A stretch of DNA of 64,000 nt, from NCBI GenBank assembly GCA_008508345.1, contig QNGE01000106.1, positions 327,079-391,078 of the forward strand, in the 5' to 3' direction. The DNA comes from Paragonimus westermani. Its lineage: Eukaryota > Platyhelminthes > Trematoda > Plagiorchiida > Troglotrematidae. A program made the translations under genes and the position numbers. The notes under the pieces were generated by a model, which saw only the letters and a program-made list of their open reading frames with translations, did not search any database and was not told where the DNA came from. Below, piece by piece: positions 58,501 through 64,000 of this stretch. Each line of letters begins with the position of its first letter. The stretch's first letter is position 1.

Positions 58501-61500
58501 ACCAAGCCATGGTCAAATGAGTATCCTGAAATATATTGGTTATTTCTGGTCAAGCCGGATGATATACACTTTTGGTCCAGCTGCAAATGCCATTTGTATG
58601 GGTTTCTTCAAATCGTCAGATATTGAAGGGATGTAAGCCAATGAGAAGACGCCGTTTGGAATATCGCTGACGGTGGCAACTGTCTGAGGGAAAACATCAG
58701 ATTAATGTACTGTACTCAGATTTCCGTCAGCATACCTTGTACTGCAATCAGGTTTGGAAATAAGGGGATGCAACAAAATTCCAACTAGATCTTAATATGG
58801 AAAAGACATGGAACGTAAAAGATGTGCAGGTTGTTTGCAACACCTGATCCATCAGTAGCATCTAAACGGCTAGTCCAGTCCACAAATTAAATCAGCTATT
58901 GTGTACCCTGCTGACCTGTAGCTTCATAAATAATAATGCTCTCAAAGTGTTCTAGATTAAATAATAAAGCTTTCCAGGATTGATTATGCAGACCAATGTG
59001 AGTTAGTTGAAAATGACTGGACTTCCAAAGCGAATAATTTCACACCATTGATTGGAGGTGCACTGCAAATTAGCAGATAATTATCGTCAGCGTCTTCGGC
59101 AAGTGAGGTAAAAGTTAACTTGCGTAAACTATTAAAATGTCAAATTTTCTTTAAAAGACAATGGGAAACCTTGGATTTACTGTGATAACCGGTATGGAAA
59201 AAGTGACTGCAGTATTTGAGGCACATTGATTTTTGCTAAAGCTAAGATATACAAACACCCGTAGTACGCTGAATGCAATGTTTTACACAAGATAACAGCT
59301 CTCCCAGGTTAATCCTCTCTGTTTTTGTCAGTCAGCATTGCTGAGATGTCAGAGAGGCTGTAGTAGCGGTGGATCTTTTGAAATATCGATATATATTGAA
59401 TATGTATAATATTTTGTGTGCAGTGTAACGAATACTTCAAATATACCGTTACTTCCGTATCAAAACATAGTTCCCACACAATCCAGCACTCAGTAGTTTT
59501 TTCATTGAACTGAAGTCTACTCAATATAACTTTTGCGGGTCACCAAAAGGGTGGGATAATTAAGTAATAAGTTCATTGTCGTCATTTGCATCCATAACAA
59601 AACGTTGGAGCATTACGACATATAACAATACCAACACTGTTATCAGGCAGACAATCAGAGTATCAGCTGTGTAGCCAATGTCAACGATAAAGCCGCAAAA
59701 TGTCCGAATGGATAGCAGTCCACCGGTTATCGGATTATCTGAATGATATGAGTTGATGTGAACAAGAGGAATCTGTCGAATGCAGAGAGATGACTTACTT
59801 GAGTTCCGATTTGTGCCTACTGTGAATCTGAGACCTTTTAACTAAACCTATTCCACCTGTTAATACATCCTGTGTATTTCATTGGTAGAGATTTCAAGAG
59901 GTTATTAATCAAAGAAAGGCGACGTCCACTGCCGGGATTATAAAGAAACAAATGTACAAATGACATTTCGGAAAATTCGGCAAATCAAAAGGCTTTAGAA
60001 TTTCAAAGGAAAGTAATGCTTAATAATTTCTCTCAGATCGTGAGAAACGTTTTGTCAAAAATCACCAAATGTCCCGTGTAATGCATGAAGTGTGCACGTC
60101 ACACAAAGCATGGGGTGCCTTCTGATCGTATCGGGGCATAGACAGTGAACTTGCTGACAAGCCCAACGCGCTGCTGTGTGATTGACATTCATACATAAGT
60201 GAAACAGCAATATTTTCTTTGGTTAATATATATATATAAATGGCAGGCAGGCGAGTTCATATATAACTATACAGCCGTGGCTTCTAAACATCACACACGT
60301 GAAAGTGAGACGCTTGTTAACTACGAAGTGCAGTAATGACACGGGTTTAGAGGTGTTATTCGATTGGAGAGTTTTCTATTTTGCGCTGTGGAACAGAAAC
60401 GTCAGTGCGACCGACCATCAGTAAACTGATGAAAATAGCAAGCGTACCATGTTGCTTCCGATGTTAGCATAGCTGTATTGTTTTGACTGTCACTGAGCTA
60501 CAACGAACATCGCTTAGTGATTGTCTGAGAACTCTGATCAAACGTGCAATACATCTCGTCAAATGCCAGATACTGAACTATGTACGTACCGAAGCTTAGC
60601 ACAAGGCATCCAGGGTGACCTACCACAAGGTAAAGGCATATCAGCTCTAATCTTGTGAAGTACAATATTAAAATGAAATTCTTCAAGTTTTGTATACACT
60701 GAACTTTGCATTAACACAAACTTCTCTTATTAAAAATGAAGGTTTGCGGGACAAACGATACAACATGGTGGGATGCGTTGTGCAGCAAAATCACGTACGA
60801 AAACCACCTTGAAGCAGCCATCCTCCTCCCCAGTGGCTAGATTTTAAAGCCCTGGTTTGTGGGCAATCACCAGTCCATATTTTGGGTGCTTGCCTAAGCA
60901 GAACTGTAGTGCAGTTTCAGTACCAAATAGGATGTTCAAAACGCGTTTAGTCTGCCTGCACAAGGTTTCTTTGCTTGTCAAAGTGTACAGAACATACCTT
61001 AATATCAGCCTTTGATGTTAAAGCATTGGTGTGGTACCAATGCTTACGTTAAAAATTCTGCAAGTGGTCGCATAGGCTACCTTTCATAGCACGCAGCAAA
61101 ATTCATGTGAACAGACGCTAATTTCCTAGGGGAATCTTTAAAAATCATACCGAGAGATCAGGAAACCTGTATGAAGGTGTGCACCTGTTACAAATTCGGC
61201 TACCTCATTTTGTATAATTTTTATGAAATTGCCGAAAAATGGCTGCGTGTACTAACATTTTGGGCGATATTAAAACAAAGACTACTAGTAAGCTGAGCTT
61301 TTCAGTCAGGAAGAATGTGTATACACTTCGGAAAAGAGGGGGCACCGGGACACATCGTTAAAAGTTGTGTAACTAAACACACCAAAAGTCGTAAAAGGGA
61401 TGGACGAATATATTGCTTAAAAATAAGATTTTATTACGTCGATGACGATAACGATGATGATGCTGATGATAGGAGTGGTGTTGGCAATGAGTGTTTGTCA

Positions 61501-63059
61501 ACGTGACCTTGATCCGATGAAGTACGTTGTGCTTGCCTGACTGCAAGTTATCGAACTGATGAACCCTGCGACCAGCCATACATTTCCTTCCAACCTTAGA
61601 ATCTCAGCTACTCTCTACTTCTCATGCTTTCCATTCCACTTCAAACCGTTAAACTATCTCATTTGTCTAATCTAAACAATAGTCTGCCTGTTGACAAACA
61701 AGCTCTCTCTTGTTGTAGAGTTCGTGTTATTTCATTTGAATTAACGAATCATATCCATCATATTCATTCGCCATTTCCTGTCATATTAGTGATCATCTTC
61801 TACTGACCGTAAAATCATTTCATCCCCTGACTGTTGCGTAACAATCTTTTCAACCTTAGAAGCAATCTCCAGCTTTCAATTGGTCCAGTGAATTCTGCGC
61901 TTATCCAATATATAAACAGCATTTTGTTGCATCATGTTGCATACGTTTCGCATTATTACAGAGAGGCCCACCTCATTTTCATTGCACCGTAATTCTTGTA
62001 TAATGGCTGTATTTCTCGCTCGACTTCTAGATATATTTCAAGTGCGTTGAGTGACCTGTCCGGTGTTCGCTTAACACCTTGCATCAATCTGTTTACTGAG
62101 TTTGTACTGCTGATGTGTTCACGAGGAATCGAAGCTGCGGTTTGTCACATTTATCTGGATTATAGTTGTTTTGTTTGGATTTGTAATGTAATTGTCTTGA
62201 AATTTGATACCTAGAAGAGTTGAGCCGCTAATTTTACTTGGTCTGTTTGACGTTAACCATCAGATTTGCTGATGTGACTCTTTGACGTGCCTTACAAGCC
62301 GAGGAGTGATTCATAGACTGCAAGTTAGCGATGATGTACAAGATCGCTCTGAACTAGTAGTGAGGATGATGGCCATGTGAAGAACCCATAGAAGTAAGAT
62401 GATGACGTTTTTGCTGCTGAAGAAGGCGTCTTGCTACCTCTTGCCATTGAATTGGGATTACGCTGAACATCAGCAAATTAGAAACGCAGATAATCAAACA
62501 CATATGATATGCAGTACAAAATAACGTGTGCAAAAAATAGAAGAGATGAACAGTTCAGAATTTCCATGCACTCGTCGATTGGTGTTTATTTTGAGAACAA
62601 CAAAACTTGGCCTGATTATAGGGGAGCAATTAAAAACAAACGGCATCCATTATGGCCAGTGTAAGTGCGTTTTTATTATTCTGAAATTGGTTAGTCATTG
62701 TGCGACATGAGCATCAAAAGGGTGTCATTCACTAGGTAAGTGTAAACTCAGTCAGATGGCAGATTGCATGCTTGACGTCCAGTAGATTTTGCAATTTGTG
62801 TGCGGTTTGAAGTGTTACTCAACGCGGAATCTGTGTATACCAAATCTGTGTAGAGCTGAATACCACAGCGGTGATTCTGGTTGAGGGTACTCACGGACCG
62901 TATTAGAATTGTGCATTAACTAACCTTCACAGCCAGTGTTAATCATCACCCTTGTTTTCAATTATGATGAATAGAGGTTTATGACCGACTGAACTCCCCA
63001 AGCCGGTGTGACAAACTAAAAGTGTTCCGTAGTGGCATTTTGCTCTCAGTAATTCCAGT
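52552..63059. other. 10.5 kb with no recognised gene or transposon
   Basis: Visibly AT-richer than the transposon-filled part. Open frames are all below about 107 codons and none carries a motif I know. Minor features: a (TA)n run near 60224-60238, and a GAT/GAC-rich stretch at 61439-61472. It could be unique intergenic or intronic host DNA; I see no exon with conserved protein text. Short runs of coding-like text exist but do not rise above chance. Confidence 0.45.
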
Positions 63060-63135
63060 TTTCGAAGCGGGGCCCGAATTCTATCAGATAACCATAGAGA
63101 TACCAGCCTGCCAACCACTGAGTCCACTTTGCTCA
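63060..63135 (-). repeat. Possible second tRNA-like (SINE) head
   Basis: On the minus strand TGGACTCAGTGG (near 63117-63126, A-box-like) and GAATTCGGGCCCC (near 63068-63080, B-box-like) are about 34 bases apart, close to the spacing at 36855-36928. The B-box match is imperfect and no SINE body repeat is visible, so this is tentative. Confidence 0.3.
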
Positions 63136-64000
63136 CTGATACCATTTCACATCGGCTCACATAACCCAGGGGTATCACACAAATGAAAAACAGACAGGAG
63201 GCTCATTAAACAGACTATGTGTTGACGGTATTTATATCTTGCGATTAGGTTTAAAACATCGTAACTCTTGCATACAATCGAGAGTCGTGATAGCTTTAAG
63301 TAAAGTTATCTGCTACCCTGAAGACAGGATGGGAGTTCATGGACAACTGTCTTATCCCTAGCGATGATGATCAATGGTAGTAGTGTTCGCCAGCGGTATC
63401 CCAAATTCACAATATTATTCAGTTTTTATCAAAGACGACAATCGAGAAGATGCAGTTGAAGAATCCAGCTAGTTTGTTGTTGAGTTTCTTTCTACCATCA
63501 AGTTGATTTGCACACGGCATGCGGGTGATATTAGCTGGTTTTGCTTCTCTGTCGGAGATATGCAGAACATGCGGATTAAGTCGACTAATCAGGCTGGTTT
63601 GTTTGGAATAGGTTTTGCACTTTCACAACGCAAAGTTCTGCTTCCAGACCGGGATACTTCCACCCTCAGTGAGTTTTACTCTGTGTTCCGGAAACATGGC
63701 CTGTTTGTAGTGAAGTCATCAAAAGATGTGTGGTGTTTAGTGGTCTTTTTTCTGATAGTTAGCTCACGTCGGTTGGGACGGTCGCGTGAGAAAAGCGGCC
63801 TTGTTCTACCTTGTGATCAGGTTGGTGCTGTAAAAGAAATGAGTGAATCTCTAACATAGTTCCCGGTGGAATTCAGTCCTATTTAAAACCTGGTTAAAAC
63901 GTGAATCCTAAACTAGAGAAAATATTTTTTTCTGAGACAAGACGTCACTAATGATTATTTCTACTGACTGGTTATATTCTTTTTTCAAACTATAAGTTAT
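63136..64000. other. No gene recognised to the right edge
   Basis: Includes a plus-strand frame of 118 codons (63503-63859) with no recognised motif or clear start context. It may be chance. Confidence 0.35.

Noticed and set aside
63503..63859. 118-codon plus-strand frame near the right edge
   Set aside because: No recognisable domain, signal or repeat; could be an exon but nothing supports it.
1..64000. CRISPR array, bacterial operon or phage
   Set aside because: No regularly spaced short direct repeats, no dense same-strand gene layout and no prokaryotic genes; all named coding text is eukaryotic transposable elements.

Overview
This window looks like repeat-dense genomic DNA from a metazoan, most likely a parasitic flatworm (tapeworm or fluke). 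That is an inference. It rests on CsRn1-type Ty3/gypsy elements whose Gag carries a Cys-His-Cys-Cys zinc motif, on RTE-like and CR1/Jockey-like LINEs, on a tRNA-derived SINE head, and on the absence of any bacterial operon, rRNA or recognisable host exon. Almost everything I can name is a transposable element, mostly decayed. Only one coding region, the pol gene at the left edge, looks intact.

Layout. 1-4027: 3' part of a CsRn1-like element on the plus strand: end of gag, a canonical -1 frameshift heptamer, an intact pol reading frame (protease, reverse transcriptase, RNase H, integrase), a polypurine tract and a 3' LTR. About 4870-6000: fossil RTE-like LINE. 6-10.5 kb: nothing recognised. 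10.7-15.47 kb: a second Ty3/gypsy element with a different zinc knuckle, broken by stops and interrupted by about 300 bp. 15.475-25.638 kb: a giant inverted repeat. Its two arms are about 2.68 kb, appear identical, and each holds the same decayed Mutator-like (MULE) transposase with an N-terminal FAR1-like zinc domain. The 4.8 kb core holds another dead Ty3/gypsy element plus a third, diverged copy of arm DNA. 25.7-31.1 kb: two inverted copies of an unclassified repeat (called repeat X here) flanking a minus-strand LINE. 35.3-37.9 kb: a related LINE on the plus strand, interrupted by 105-bp direct repeats and a tRNA-derived SINE head. 38.3-40.2 kb: two more repeat X copies, back to back. 42.2-43.3 kb: a LINE fragment. 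45.7-46.1 kb: orphan gag fragment. 47.44-52.55 kb: an essentially full-length CsRn1-like element on the minus strand with both LTRs, a primer-binding site, CHCC Gag and its own -1 frameshift heptamer, carrying several inactivating lesions. 52.55-64 kb: AT-richer DNA with no recognised gene, possibly unique or intronic host sequence.

Three signals deserve attention. (1) Three separate inverted pairs (MULE arms, repeat X, LINE endonuclease region) each show a near-identical tract that ends abruptly in flanks that are homologous but clearly diverged. This is what gene conversion between inverted copies would leave, or an assembly artefact. (2) Both CsRn1-like elements keep an in-phase slippery heptamer (TTTAAAC and GGGAAAC) at the gag-pol junction. 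(3) Repeat X is present in at least five copies or fragments and matches no family I can name.

All calls come from reading the sequence and the translations by eye. No database search, alignment program or folding was run, so boundaries of decayed elements are approximate.
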